This document shows positions 45,201-55,165 of a stretch of DNA of 64,000 bases, one piece after another. Position numbers and translations under genes: made by a program. The notes under the pieces are model-generated. The model was not told the origin of the DNA. It searched no databases and saw only the letters and a list, made by a program, of their open reading frames with translations. The stretch is taken from the NCBI RefSeq assembly GCF_025370935.1, contig NC_133481.1:7486902-7550901 (forward strand), in the 5' to 3' direction. The stretch's first letter is position 1. Each line of letters opens with the position of its first letter. This stretch comes from Choristoneura fumiferana (Eukaryota > Arthropoda > Insecta > Lepidoptera > Tortricidae).

Positions 45201-48200
45201 ATTTTCAATAGTCATAAACTGGGTCTGGAATATTCATAGCACAGTAAGATGCACACCATTCACATTAACATTAAAATTATATTGTTACTTTAAAAAAAAC
45301 TTATCTCAAAATGGATAATTTCTCTGAGTGCTCTTTATGACCATTATGTTGGTTCAATTTTGTTGACATATTAATTTGAGATATGAGATTATTTAAAAGT
45401 AGCAACGATTTGTAACTACTCAGTTATTAATTTAATTAAAAAAAAATATTATATGCTAAAAATTCAAACAGTAGCTTTAACCCACCATGTTTATAATGTA
45501 ATTATCCTAACAGCACAAAAAATTCCATTATTATACATGTAAAATATGTGAAAAGCTGAGTTTTGTACAGTTAAAAAAGTACTCCTAATACTAATTTTAA
45601 AATTGTTTACATTCTTCCATACTTTTTATTAATCAAGTACAAATTCATCTACACTTAGGTTGGTGTAAATTTGCTAATTATATTCCTAAAAGCTTAGCTA
45701 AAGTGAGAAGTAGGTAGACTTACATTCATATTGGAGAGTGCCACATAGTTCTGCGGTTTGATAAGAGTTATATCATAAGTTGCCTTAAAATCTGGTTCAT
45801 CGAAGCATGGGAATGCTTGCCGGGCATATGTTGGTTGGAACTTACTGGCAACCATTGTTCTTAAAAAAAAGATAAAAATATTGATCATTTCTCATTTGTT
45901 AAGGATTTTAATGTATTTTGTTAATTTAGCATTTCACACATACTTATTATTCTTTAGGTTCGATGAATAAAATCCAACTATTTTCTTCGTCAATTTTCCA
46001 CTAAAATCTATATCAATTTGATAGCTTCCAGGGCTCAGAGGTTCACTGAATTCGATTAAAATTTGTTCGAGTTGCTTTACTTCTATGTACTTAAATACCG
46101 GTATCTCTCTGTCACCTCTAAATACCTGCACTTTACTTATATCTAAAAGATTTGAGTGTAGATTGACGAAGTTCTTTTCTTGTTTTAACACTATATTTAT
46201 CTTTACATTGCCGGAGAATACACCAGTGTCTAAATTCGGTCGTAGTATTAGTTTGTAGTTAACCGGGCGCACTAACGACGAAAGCCGTTCAAAAAGGGTC
46301 ACATTTAATGGCGGTACCATTATTAAACAGAACTTAATCAGGCAAAAGATTGTAGAATTAATGTTTTAATTTTAACTGAGAATTTCGAGAAAACAAACAG
46401 TGGGTGCTGGTGTGGTGGTATACGAACCGACAAGTGACACTGACAGTAGTCACAAACTTGAAGCATTTATTTTATGAGCTCAAATAGCTCGGTGATGAAA
46501 AAATTCTTGATGCAAGAGTCCAGTCCAACATTCTGGTTTTCGTCTTTCGTCATTCTTATCGCAATGATGGAACTCACGCCAGAATTATCGTGTAACCGAT
46601 GATGTCTATCGACTACGCTACAGGATTAACGAGGAATAATAATAAAGTAAGCAAGTAAGTAGATAGGTTTTAGGTATTATAAATTATAATATTACCTGTT
46701 GTGGCATATGATTTAACCTACCACAAAAGTCGGAAACTGTTTTTACCCACGAGTGAAATGGCGGCTTAAGCCAGTTTAGTTGAAGAACTGAAAAAAAAGG
46801 AAAGGAAGAAATCTTGACTCCGTAACACCTACATCAGGGAGGCAGGGACTGAAGGTACCTATCCAAAATGCAGCGGAGTGATTCTCCCTCGTTTTTCGCA
46901 AGGAAAAGCACCTATTGTAGAGGCATCGTACAAAGAAAATTAAAATTAAAAGGAATATTTAAGCATAGATACCTTCCATTTTTAAGGGAGCTTGCATAAA
47001 GCCCAACTATTCCGTCCAGCGTTCCTGAGAATTTAATCTTCAGAGTGTAGGGTCCACTAGAAAAATTACTAGGTGTTTTAACAATTAAGAGCTCTCTCTT
47101 GTCAGTAACGATTTCCGTACTGACCTTTAGAATTAAATAAGAGCTCTCTAGGCTCACTGACTGGATTGCCAGTTTATTAGTATGCAATGTCACGTTGTTG
47201 GCTGGTTTTGTGACGTTTAGCGTAATTTCAACGGTGCCGCGGAAGGTTTTGTTCGTGGCATTGGGCCACAGCCGCAATTTGTAATTCATTGGTGCTACAT
47301 GCTTCGGTAATCTGTAGTCAACATTCTGAAAATACGAGTAAAATCTTACTTGAATCGCTTTGTACTTACCACAACAAAATTAAATTAAATACTGAACGGT
47401 GCGTGCTTACGTTTATTTACCTACTCGGTGCCCTGCTGGACTTAGGGGTTTGTGCCGATCATTGTATTTCGATGAAATTTTAACATTACATAGGTACGTA
47501 TAGGTACGGTCAAGGACTTTAATTCATAAGCCACGTAGGAATCTTTTCAAAGGAAAAGTCATTAGGCACAGTTTTTCTTGTTAACTAATGCGATCTCACT
47601 ATGACGTTTACTTTGAAATAGTTCCATGGTGGGAGCCATTGACCGTACGTAGTTAGTTTTGAGGACCAAAGAAATTAAGAAGGTAGTCAACTTTTTATTT
47701 ACTTAGCTGTTCCTACAGAATCGGAATTTAGGTACACTCGAACCAACTGAATCCTGACCAACTGTGGAACCTTTTCGCAGAAAAAGTCATAGCGATACGC
47801 ATTGCTTGACAAGGGAATTTATTATGATGACACTGTGAGAACCTGTGAGAAAGTAATACGGTGGGTCAGGAATCAAATGGTTTCACTGTAATTACACACG
47901 TTAAATCCCAAAATCATAATCGCTAAATCAATAGACATGACATTTTGTACAGATGTTCCTAACGTACCTAAATGAAGACTACCTACTGTGTAACAAATAC
48001 ATTATGATTTTAGTAAAATACCTAGTTAAGATTGGGAGACGCCATAACCTGTAATAATTTGGGTACGTAAGTAATACGAGATGTTACAACTTATTATCTA
48101 CTTATTAAACGCTCATTTTATATAAACTCGTTTACTGGATATAATGAACGAAAAGTATAATCTTAAAATATCTAATTTTGTAAGGTATAATTGTTTATAT

Positions 48201-49409
48201 ATAATATCAATTGATATTATACTTACATATTATTATATATCATGAGTGATATACCTAATGTACGTTATGTTAAAAAAAAATAGTCCATATAAATCTTATA
48301 CAAATTGAAGTGATATAAAAATAACGTTATATAATTTAAGGGTTATACGTCAAAAAATTATACTTTTTGCTGTTATAGCTAATGTTCAGTATATCCTGTG
48401 AACGTTATTAATATGAAATTAGATATTTTGTTGTTATATCTCGTGGGACGCACCCCTGTTATTCAACAGTTGGACTTTATGGTAAAGGCATGTAAGATCT
48501 ATCTTTATGTGTGAGTATACCTACCTATATCGTCGTGCTGCTTCAACATTTAAGATGCAGATTATCTCCTATTATGACAACAAGGCATTCATTCCTATTA
48601 AATAAAATTAATAGGTAGGTACCTAATTATTAACTTACCTAATACAATCGAATACCATATCCATAAATACAATTAATCTTGTTATAATATGTTGAAATAA
48701 GATATCATACCTATTTGAGGTCATCATAAAAATCACATTTAATATAAAAATCCTAGTGTTCATATTATGAATAAGATAATTAAATTACCTATCAAATACA
48801 AGATTCTGTTTGAATAGCATACCTATTACGTATTTAAATGGTGCAAAAACATTGGCTAATAGTTAATTGAATGGGTTTGGCACGTGTAAGTAAAAAGATT
48901 CTGCACGCTAGGATAATTACCATTTTGTTTGTCTTGCCCATTACTAATTCCTTTCGTCAACAGACAGTGGCGTAGCTACTGGAGGGCTAGACTAGACGGG
49001 GCAGTACCCCGGGGCCCCCAAGCTTAGGGAGACCCTCGGACTCTCACTAACAAACTATAAATGATCAATCTGGAGTACTTCGAATTCGGAACGCGACGAA
49101 TAGGGAACAAACGATTTTAAATAGACGTAGTCGTAATAGTCGTTTATTTGGGACTCTAGTTTATTTTTTCGCCCTAGGGCCTTTTACCTAGCTACGCCAC
49201 ACTGTCAACAGAATAGCAATTAGGTACTGTTATTGTAGTCAATGTCGCCGTAATGGTAACCGAGGAGGACATTTATAGTATCCGGTACATACCTCTTGGA
49301 CCTGTCTCAACATCTTCCCCTGTGCTTGATCAAATGCTAACAGTCCAAGTATAACAAGGACATTTAACAGTTTATAATGATAAGTCCAGTGGCAAATAGG
49401 TGATGTCAT
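33225..49409 (-). CDS. Gene 1: M1 zinc aminopeptidase (APN-like) with 1-nt frameshift in exon 12
   Basis: Seventeen coding exons: 49293-49409, 46973-47325, 45724-45859, 44855-45131, 43897-44067, 42630-42727, 41787-41921, 41133-41299, 40695-40832, 40496-40581, 39881-40008, 37617-37813, 36333-36409, 35364-35521, 34397-34526, 33551-33773, 33225-33380. Exon lengths match gene 2 except where noted. Signal peptide core LLNVLVILGLLAF; N-terminal beta domain with NAT/NVT sequons; PCFDEPDFKA; GATEH at 305-309; HELAH at 341-345; third zinc ligand Glu364 in LNE; Tyr427 in ISYNK; C-terminal helical domain in exons 12-17; no hydrophobic tail after WLD. Summed exons fall one nucleotide short of 916 codons because exon 12 has a deletion, so the sequence as given predicts a 662-residue truncated product instead of 915. 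The deletion could be an assembly error, a segregating allele or real decay. A second in-phase N-terminal exon (45944-46320) can replace exons 1-2. Confidence 0.9.
33870..34180 (+). repeat. Interspersed repeat, 3' part of GGGTTCCGTAG family
   Basis: TTTTTCGATTCAGTGATTTA and TTTCATTAAAATCGAGCATC match the distal part of 430-956 in reverse. Intron 15 of gene 1. Confidence 0.65.
34611..34865 (-). mobile_element. tRNA-derived SINE, family A
   Basis: On the minus strand: a box B-like GGGTTCGATCCCGG near 34825-34840, body with CCACGCGGGCCCAATGTGG (plus strand), tail ATCATCATC. Same family as 57154-57462 and 63873-64000. Intron 14 of gene 1. Confidence 0.65.
35160..35325. mobile_element. Foldback MITE
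   Basis: Arms CGCGGAACACGAAGAATTTC and its inverse GAAATTCTTCGTGCTCCGCG are about 32 bp long and separated by about 86 bp. Ends 39 bp from exon 14 of gene 1. Confidence 0.7.
35880..36350. repeat. Imperfect tandem duplication reaching into gene 1 exon 13
   Basis: The segment around 36120-36350 (intron plus the 3' end of exon 13) has a decayed copy at 35880-36080. Both share TAATCAGAGAT, CCCCTGTATTACA, GCACACCGCTT, AAAGAACCACCAAAAT and GCTTACC(C)GGT. The left copy contains a degenerate start of the exon sequence that cannot be coding. Confidence 0.6.
36570..36665 (+). mobile_element. LINE fragment (RWRDEMD motif)
   Basis: Plus frame reads RSGRLRRRWRDEMD, a motif seen near the C-terminus of RTE-type LINE proteins. 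Possibly continued at 37440-37525 (EHWKYRGEVAQ), split by the Tc1-like relic. Confidence 0.45.
36838..37180 (+). pseudogene. Tc1/mariner-type transposase N-terminal relic
   Basis: With frameshifts, the plus strand encodes KRGKPSDGQSREII, an ATGTS-RRTLNNIL helix-turn-helix segment, TPKTGRPKKK and LDDFDYDVW. This order is typical of the DNA-binding start of Tc1-like transposases in insects. It breaks off before the DDE domain. Intron 12 of gene 1. Confidence 0.6.
37617..37813 (-). pseudogene. Gene 1 exon 12 with 1-nt deletion
   Basis: 197 nt against 198 in gene 2 (11904-12101). On the plus strand gene 2 reads TGAGGTTGAG and this copy TGAGTTGAG, so one G is missing near 37727. Reading on in the shifted frame adds about 31 foreign residues and stops at 37631-37633. 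The segment beyond the deletion still encodes LTTYLPVEEDYVPW in the other frame, so the lesion looks recent. Donor and acceptor sites are intact. Confidence 0.85.
37905..38260 (-). mobile_element. LINE 3' fragment with RT C-terminal relic
   Basis: Minus frame ending at 38052 reads HVFNNLPNDIKSID and TRTLKKWLIEKAFY, typical of the last residues of a LINE reverse-transcriptase ORF, followed by a tail with ACAATAAAGTTTTTCTATTC. Intron 11 of gene 1. Confidence 0.65.
38553..38790. mobile_element. Foldback MITE
   Basis: Arms CCAAGGAGCTTACATACAAA (38558 on) and the inverse near 38770 enclose a second inverted pair, CCATCTCTTTCTT / AAAGAAAGAGATGG. Confidence 0.65.
38940..39400. repeat. Region with tandem AATCCTGAGCGTAGCGAGGG units
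   Basis: Three or four degenerate copies of about 25-30 bp between 39030 and 39125. Similar GAGCG-AGCGAGGG units occur at 18080-18155 inside the 17-20 kb element. Confidence 0.5.
40055..40125 (-). mobile_element. RTE-type LINE extreme 3' end
   Basis: On plus: CATCATCATTATATCAGCCA, then AGGACGTCCTCTGTTAGAC; inverted this is the standard RTE 3' terminus. A similar short end is at 55088-55140. Confidence 0.55.
40907..41105 (+). mobile_element. tRNA-derived SINE, family B
   Basis: Head with box A-like TAGCCAAGTGGTTAGAG and box B-like GGTCTGATCCCC, then GATATTTATAGAATAGTACA and a T-rich 3' end. Relatives at 61345-61425 (-) and 63712-63870 (+). Intron 8 of gene 1. Confidence 0.7.
41300..41786. 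other. Intron 7 of gene 1
   Basis: Begins a short piece of the CCGCG-type interspersed repeat near 41355-41440 (ACTAGCTTTCGGCCCGTG); nothing else recognised. Confidence 0.4.
42370..42572 (+). mobile_element. LINE 3' tail
   Basis: Ends TATTCTGGCGAATAAAGCAT followed by CTCATTTCATTCTC, as at 8495-8620. Intron 6 of gene 1. Confidence 0.45.
42785..43010 (+). repeat. Decayed TTTATAATATTAG-family interspersed repeat
   Basis: TTTCATCTAAATCAGTTCAA and TTTCGCATTTATAATACACT place it in the family of 2145-2578. Confidence 0.5.
43117..43150. repeat. (CA)n microsatellite
   Basis: CA dinucleotide run with one interruption. Confidence 0.85.
43150..43550 (-). repeat. Interspersed repeat, TTTATAATATTAGTAGGA family
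   Basis: Begins AAATATTATAAATGTGAAAG, contains CGGCTGAACGGATTTGGATG and ends with CGCGGGTAAACACTAGTT. Intron 5 of gene 1. Confidence 0.65.
43897..44067 (-). CDS. Gene 1 exon 5: GATEH and HELAH active-site exon
   Basis: Contains GATEH at 44024-44038 and HELAH at 43916-43930, followed by MWFGNL. The split codon G|TT at the exon 5-6 junction gives Val, so the spacing to the LNE Glu is the canonical 18 residues. The substrate-anchoring Glu is kept, while Met-Glu-Asn has become Thr-Glu-His. Confidence 0.88.
44325..44575 (-). repeat. Interspersed repeat, CGCAAAAAGAGGGG family
   Basis: Inverse copy of 9525-9745. Intron 4 of gene 1. Confidence 0.65.
45132..45723. other. Intron 3 of gene 1, nothing recognised
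   Basis: AT-rich; no repeats shared with other parts of the window. Confidence 0.45.
45944..46320 (-). CDS. Alternative first coding exon of gene 1 (no signal peptide)
   Basis: An open exon begins with ATG at 46320 in good context (AATAATGG) and ends at a strong donor, AA|GTATGT. It encodes about 125 residues of an M1 N-terminal beta domain, recognisable from VRPVNYKLILRPN near the start, an FSG turn and GFYSSNLKNN at the end, the same endpoint as exon 2 (GLYASSLKNG). It ends in phase 2, as exon 2 does, and can splice to exon 3 at 45859. Its sequence is only distantly like exon 2 of any of the three genes and has no hydrophobic leader. I infer an alternative promoter giving a cytosolic isoform of about 884 residues if the exon-12 deletion is disregarded. 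It could instead be a remnant of a fourth gene whose remaining exons were lost. Confidence 0.72.
46321..46972. other. Intronic region upstream of the alternative first exon
   Basis: Lies between exon 2 and the alternative exon; it would serve as promoter region for the leaderless transcript. No interspersed repeat is obvious, which fits a functional role but does not prove it. Confidence 0.35.
46439..46443 (-). promoter_or_regulatory. Candidate initiator (TCAGT) for the leaderless gene 1 transcript
   Basis: TCAGT, the arthropod initiator core, lies about 120 nt upstream of the ATG of the alternative first exon. No TATA box at the right distance and no convincing DPE were found. The motif is short and could be chance. 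Confidence 0.25.
47510..47600 (+). repeat. Short repeat shared with 61748-61840
   Basis: GACTTTAATTCATAAGCCAC, CTTTTCAAAGGAAAAGTCAT and GCGATCTCACTATGACGTTT recur inverted at 61.8 kb. Intron 1 of gene 1. Confidence 0.6.
48965..49204. mobile_element. MITE with CAGTGGCGTAGCTA ends
   Basis: Left CAGTGGCGTAGCTA and right TAGCTACGCCACACTG are inverted. The CAGTGGCGTAGC terminus is seen in non-autonomous DNA transposons of many animals. Intron 1 of gene 1, 89 bp from the signal-peptide exon. Confidence 0.65.
49293..49409 (-). CDS. Gene 1 signal-peptide exon
   Basis: Thirty-nine codons from ATG to donor GAG|GTATGT, phase 0. The ATG follows an acceptor directly (TTTTCAG|ATG), as in genes 2 and 3, so translation starts in the second transcribed exon. 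The leader has a basic or aromatic head, a hydrophobic core (LLNVLVILGLLAF) and a small-residue cleavage region around QAQG. Confidence 0.85.
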
Positions 49410-51295
49410 CTGAAAATAAAAGTTGTGAGGTACAACTATTGTAGTAATAATATACGTTTTGTTTAATTATCATGCTGGTATTTATCAAGTCGGGAATATT
49501 AGGGCGTTATTTATTCATACGGGGTCGATATTTCGTGACCGGAATTTACCGCGCTTTTATTTAGAAACCATTTGGGCTGGGCTTCCAAATATCAGGTCAG
49601 TATTGTATGTTCGGCCGGTAAAGTCATGTCAGTTCCACAAAATCCATCAAGCCGTAAGCTAAATAATAGTTTAGACCGTATAGAAAGTAAAAAGAATAGT
49701 ACCCTACATATATTTTATTTATTTTACATTTAATTAAAGTGTTAATATTGTTTAAATCTGATTTTTTTTAATTAGTTGTTAGGGCCAAAATCAGGAGCAC
49801 TATTATCTTCAGCTAGAGCTGCGAAATACTTAGGTATGTTAATTTCGTAGCATTACTACGAACTTTTTCATCCGATTTTCATGCTATCGTCGATGAAGCA
49901 AAAACAATGGCTAATACCGACAAAGTATTGAGATTACGTCGTATAATATAAACGTAAATATATTTTAATTTTAACGCTCTCCTGAAAAAAAAATACAATA
50001 TTGGTTACGCGTTATGCGGCATTAGCCATTGTTGGTTACGCGGCATTGCAGTATCATCAACGCAATGTTTCTTAAAATAAGAGTGCGCGTTTTGATAAAA
50101 AGCGTCTGCCGGGAATCGAATCCGAGAATTGCTTGTGTTTATTATTTTGCATTAGGTATACATATAAAGTGATTCGCTTTGCCTACGCAACATAATATAC
50201 TTCCGTTCAAGCCATTAATGCGCTTTGAATCTACTGTAGAATTTCCATGAAAACATCAAACGAAATTGACAGATTGGCAAAGGTCGATTCGCGCTGTCAT
50301 CGTTCATCCACCATTACCTCTCATATTTCGTTTTATAGATTTTTTTTACCGTACAACGGCTAAACCTACTAGACACTGGCAAAATTGACCTCCAATGGAC
50401 AGAGCAATATTTTTCTAAAAAACCAACCAAGTTACCTAAAGTGACTGCGTCAGAGAAATAAGTTATTAGATTTGCAATTTAGATTTTTGTTTTGATTTAG
50501 ATCTTTATAATTTAGAATTTAGATTCGATTTGTAGCATATGAACATGGCGGATGTAGACGAATTTAACATGAATTACCTAGGCAAAAATAAAGTTAAACT
50601 TGATATCTCTATGTGTTTGTGTTGTAGTAATTATAGATAATACCTAGGCGACCGAGCTCCGCTCGGCAAACTCGGCGGCAACCAGCGTTTTCCCAGAGTA
50701 AGACCAAGCTAGATTGATTTTTCATCCCGAAAAACCCCCACATCCCACATTTCATCGAAATCGTTGGACGCCGTTTTCGAGTTCCGAAATATATACCTTA
50801 GATGATGCTCAAATTAGAACCGAAATAAAAATAATATGTAGTCTAGTACTCTTAAAAAGTTAAAAATACCTATATCTACCCAACTACTTTACTGCATGAT
50901 TGATTAGGTTAGGTACCCTTCATTTCATTGCCACCCATTTGATAAGTGTCAGCATGTAAGAAATCATAGAAGTTGATACGGTTATTTTTTTTGAATTTTG
51001 TTTGGAACATGGTAGCTTTTGCTAATTCATTTGTAAGGCGCAGAGTGAGATTTTTTAAGTAAAAGCAAAAGGCGATGAAAATCTTGTCAGAGTTATGTTT
51101 GATTGACCGACTGCAAATCTAATAGGCTGGAAATGATGATGTTATAACTCATCTTAGTCATATCTACTTCTTTAAAAAAATACTAGGCATGTCCTATTCA
51201 CAAATTTTCATCCTTTTTTGTAATATATACTTACTTCATAAAATCAATTAATTAGTACCTACTTGCGAAAAATATAGGCTAAAAAATATACAAAC
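49410..51295. other. First intron of gene 1
   Basis: Contains the CCGAGCT-CGCTCGG repeat at 50640-50795; the rest is AT-rich with nothing recognised. Confidence 0.4.
50640..50795 (+). repeat. Interspersed repeat, CCGAGCTCCGCTCGG copy
   Basis: Second copy of the family at 21985-22155. Confidence 0.6.
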
Positions 51296-51360
51296 CTCTA
51301 TTCTCCACCGCAGTGCTGTTTAATATCTTCAATATCACTTTCAAATGTTTTTCACAACAA
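51296..51360 (-). other. Gene 1 non-coding first exon (5' UTR), approximate upstream end
   Basis: Inferred from the acceptor immediately upstream of the gene 1 ATG and from a candidate donor GAG|GTTTGT at 51296/51295, lying just downstream of a TATA-like box. The transcription start is estimated from the usual 25-35 nt spacing, not observed. No equivalent exon could be recognised upstream of genes 2 and 3. Confidence 0.4.
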
Positions 51361-51383
51361 AACGCGCGTAGACGAACTCAGGA

Positions 51384-51389
51384 TTTATA
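51384..51389 (-). promoter_or_regulatory. TATA-like box of gene 1
   Basis: TATAAA on the minus strand within TTTTATAAATCC, about 30 nt upstream of the proposed 5' UTR exon. It is the only TATA-like motif I found suitably placed before a plausible donor. Position-based inference only. Confidence 0.4.
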
Positions 51390-52067
51390 AAATCGCACTT
51401 GAATAGGCAAAAGATTGCACAGATTCTTATCACATTTCTACTTGAAACCAAACCGAAGTGATTCGATAAGAAATGCCGAGTGGCAAATGACCAATATAAT
51501 GGCATAAAGTCCAGCGAGACTATTACCAGTCAGGTGTTGGTGCTTCTGGCAGATTTTATGCAATAATGGTACGTGACTTAAGGAAAATTAGTGTCGCTAG
51601 CTCACTAATATCGCAATGAGAAACTGCCAATGCCAATACGCTCCAAGACGCGAATGCGAATGTTACGAGCGAATTTTTTTCGTAACCCAAATGTGACATA
51701 ATGATTATGTACAGGTAGAAAATTGTTAGAATGTAGTAGGGAGATTTAAGTCAAATCGAAGAAGAGTTCGTGTCGAATCTGACAATGTCTTGAGATTTCA
51801 CGTGCGGTAGAGGGCAAATATCATGTTTCTTTTCATGACAATACTTAATACAAATTCTCACAATTTTATTATACCTACGTACTGTATATTTACTATTACT
51901 GATTTTTTTATATTTGTATGAAATACCTATGTGGCTAAATCCTGCAATCAAAAAACACAGATTAACGTGTAATTTCTCGTACACTAAAAATACGCCAATT
52001 AGTAAATTGGCTCGTGTTAGTGTCATGTGGGGTAAATGTACGCAGTGGGTAAGTGTACGCAATGACA
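51390..52067. other. Upstream flank of gene 1
   Basis: No repeats shared with the window apart from GTTGGTGCTTCTGGCAG at 51535-51552, which resembles 7935-7955. Core and proximal promoter of gene 1 would be at its left end. Confidence 0.35.
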
Positions 52068-52622
52068 NNNNNNNNNNNNNNNNNNNNNNNNNNNNNNNNN
52101 NNNNNNNNNNNNNNNNNNNNNNNNNNNNNNNNNNNNNNNNNNNNNNNNNNNNNNNNNNNNNNNNNNNNNNNNNNNNNNNNNNNNNNNNNNNNNNNNNNNN
52201 NNNNNNNNNNNNNNNNNNNNNNNNNNNNNNNNNNNNNNNNNNNNNNNNNNNNNNNNNNNNNNNNNNNNNNNNNNNNNNNNNNNNNNNNNNNNNNNNNNNN
52301 NNNNNNNNNNNNNNNNNNNNNNNNNNNNNNNNNNNNNNNNNNNNNNNNNNNNNNNNNNNNNNNNNNNNNNNNNNNNNNNNNNNNNNNNNNNNNNNNNNNN
52401 NNNNNNNNNNNNNNNNNNNNNNNNNNNNNNNNNNNNNNNNNNNNNNNNNNNNNNNNNNNNNNNNNNNNNNNNNNNNNNNNNNNNNNNNNNNNNNNNNNNN
52501 NNNNNNNNNNNNNNNNNNNNNNNNNNNNNNNNNNNNNNNNNNNNNNNNNNNNNNNNNNNNNNNNNNNNNNNNNNNNNNNNNNNNNNNNNNNNNNNNNNNN
52601 NNNNNNNNNNNNNNNNNNNNNN
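52068..52622. other. Assembly gap (N run)
   Basis: 555 undetermined bases; nothing can be said about their content or true length. Confidence 1.
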
Positions 52623-53431
52623 AAATACTTAAAACTATATTATACAATTAAAGAGAAAAAAATACAAAAAATAAAATAAAGAAATACAGGGATGTATGGG
52701 GTCCCTTAGTTACAATCTAAACACTAATATATCTAAACTATATCTACGTTCAGTTGGAAGTGTAGAATGCTTCCACCGTCATAAATTTTAAAATAATAAT
52801 AAGAATAATTTGGTTCTGAAATATACATTTCAGGTCAAGTAACCATAAGCTTTGGATTTCGAAGGCAAGTCACGTCTGCCGCCCCCAAGTTAGCTCACAC
52901 GCACTCATGTCATGCTCTGAAAGCAGAGCGGTACCGAGGGCATGGTATTGCAGCCTTTGTAGGCTTTTAAAATAATAATAATAATAATAATAATTTGTGC
53001 ATATATTGTATGCGTATGTGCATTAATGGCTGTGCGGTTACAAAATAATTTAATAACTTTCAAGATTGAACAATAATTATTGCTCGTACAAAAAACACAT
53101 ACGGTGCTAAAAATCATTTCACGCCCCGACACGTCCCTAACAGCAAAATAGGCCTTCAGCGAAAGACTTGATTATCCTATAAAAATGACGAGACGCCGCC
53201 AAAATTTAATGTCATAATAAAAGTGAACGAAAAGTGGAGAAAACGAGTTTTTATACTTACGTCAGTATGGTCGGCGATGTCGCGATAAGTATCCGAGGCA
53301 ATGATTAGATATTGTAATTAGGGAATGCTTAAGATTAACAATAGAAATTCGGCTTATACTTACTTGGTCTTGGGTACATGCGATGCGTTCGTAATAGAGC
53401 AGAAAATACATAAGTAGTATTAGATATAAAT
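52623..53431. other. Intergenic, mostly unassigned
   Basis: AATA-type microsatellite near 52970-52995; otherwise nothing recognised. Confidence 0.4.
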
Positions 53432-53778
53432 ACTAGCATGTACCCGCGGCTTCGCTACGCGTAAATCATTAGATATACAGTAGTTGAATTGAAATTCCGG
53501 ATTTTGTTAAATTCTCGTGGGATTCCCTAAAACTACATCGTGGTTTCATTGACGTTTAATTAAAACACCCATACCAAATTTCATGACTCGAAGCCCAGCG
53601 GGCAGCCGTGGGAATATCAGGATAAAAAGTATCCTATGTTTTATCCAAGTTATAAACTAACTTTTGCCAAATTTTATCCAAATCTGGCCAGCCGTTTCAG
53701 CGTGAAGAAGTAACAAACATACTCACTCACTCACTCACTCACAAACTTTCGCATTTATAAATATAGTAGGAGTAGGAT
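53432..53778 (+). repeat. Interspersed repeat, TTTATAAATATAGTAGGA family
   Basis: Starts ACTAGCATGTACCCGCGGCT, carries (ACTC)n near 53721-53742 and ends near CGCATTTATAAATATAGT. Closest to 15771-16141. Confidence 0.7.
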
Positions 53779-53842
53779 AATATTATTCCCAACCGCATTC
53801 CGCATCCAATTTGTCTTGAGACTTTTGGCTTTGATTTGAGAT

Positions 53843-54265
53843 TTGTCGGCAACCGGGAACTCTCTGACCGGCCTGATCCTCTGGCAATGCGGAGGGATGT
53901 TGCATCTCTCTGCATCTTGTACCGCATTTAATCATGGGGAGTGTTCAGATGAATTATTCGCATTGTTGCCTGCAGCTAAGTTTCACTACCGCACTTCGCG
54001 CAGACGTAAGTCTTTAAATCCTCACCACCTTGATGATTGGCAATCTAGCACCGTCCGCTTTAAGCCAAACTTTTTTCCACGCACGACTAACATATGGAAC
54101 CAGCTTAGGGATCTTTAAAAATGAGCCTATCAGTCTCTCAAAAAGGCCGGCAACGCACCTGTGATACCCCTCGTGTTGATAGGTGTCCATGGGCGGCGGT
54201 GATTTCTTCCCATCAGGTGACCCGCATGCTCGTTTGCCCCCTCTTATATAAAAAATACATATTAT
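53843..54265 (+). mobile_element. Jockey-like LINE 3' end with ORF2 C-terminal relic
   Basis: Plus frame to about 54118 reads HGECSDELFALLPAAKFHYR, then TVRFKPNFFPRTTNIWNQL, the conserved end of jockey-type reverse-transcriptase ORFs. The 3' UTR follows with GGGCGGCGGTGATTTCTTCC and CATGCTCGTTTGCCCCC. Confidence 0.75.
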
Positions 54266-54744
54266 TGACCAGCTTCGCTTGCGTTTGGGGTAACATAGAT
54301 TTACTTTCAACGATCCCTTTTTTCGTGTAAGTATATTGATTTTTCGGAGGATTATATAGAAATACAGTTACAGACAAGAAGGTGCAAATTTTAGTATTCA
54401 AAAATTAACCTTAATAGTTATTTTAAGAATTTTCTGTGAAATACTGACTTCTAATGAAGTTAAATAATAATAGATAATGATAAAAAAATTACGCAAAAAT
54501 AAAGTAAACGTACTCTGAATCTGTGTCTCGTGATTAATCAAGCAATAATCTAACTAGTCACAAGGCAACGGACTGCCTATTAACCAGATAATTTCAAGCA
54601 TATTTTCTCAGGTATAATATTGTACATTATTACGTATAAGGCGCCTCGAAGATATTTATGTAAAGTACAGAATCGGACGAGATTACCTAATGACTCCGTG
54701 AGAAACAATTTTTCTTACTCTATTTTATTACCGCCCACGCGGAA

Positions 54745-54940
54745 TTCGACTATCGCGCGCTGTTCCCTCGGGAACTGTGCATTTTTCCGGGATAAAAAGT
54801 AGCCTATATAACTCTCGGGCCCATAAACTATCTCTATGCCAAAAATGACGTAGATCCGTCGCTCCGTTACGGCGTGAAAGACGGACAAACATACAAACAC
54901 ACACACTTTCGTATTTATAATATTAGTATAGATTAGCTAT
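54745..54940 (+). repeat. Interspersed repeat, TTTATAATATTAGTA family
   Basis: TTTTTCCGGGATAAAAAGTA, then ACACTTTCGTATTTATAATA. Shortened relative to 2145-2578. Confidence 0.65.
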
Positions 54941-55165
54941 TGCCTGCGACTTCATGTACGATGAATTTGTTATTGCGCATTCGCGGGTACTATAATATAA
55001 TGCTGAATGGCTTCGAGAAAAGTATGGAACGGCCGTGCCTTTGTTTTTGTTTTGCTCGACTTGGCGGGAGCACTGCCGTGCCCCCAGATCATCATCATTA
55101 TCATCATAACAGCCATAGGACGTCCACGGTTGGACCCCCCCCATGCAATATCTTAATAATATTAA

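Noticed and set aside
45944..46320. Treating this exon as the start of a separate fourth gene
   Set aside because: No second set of exons 3-17 exists; phase and endpoint match gene 1 exon 3. Kept as alternative exon, with the relic option stated.
51751..52679. Long open frames across the N run
   Set aside because: They are mostly undetermined residues from the assembly gap.
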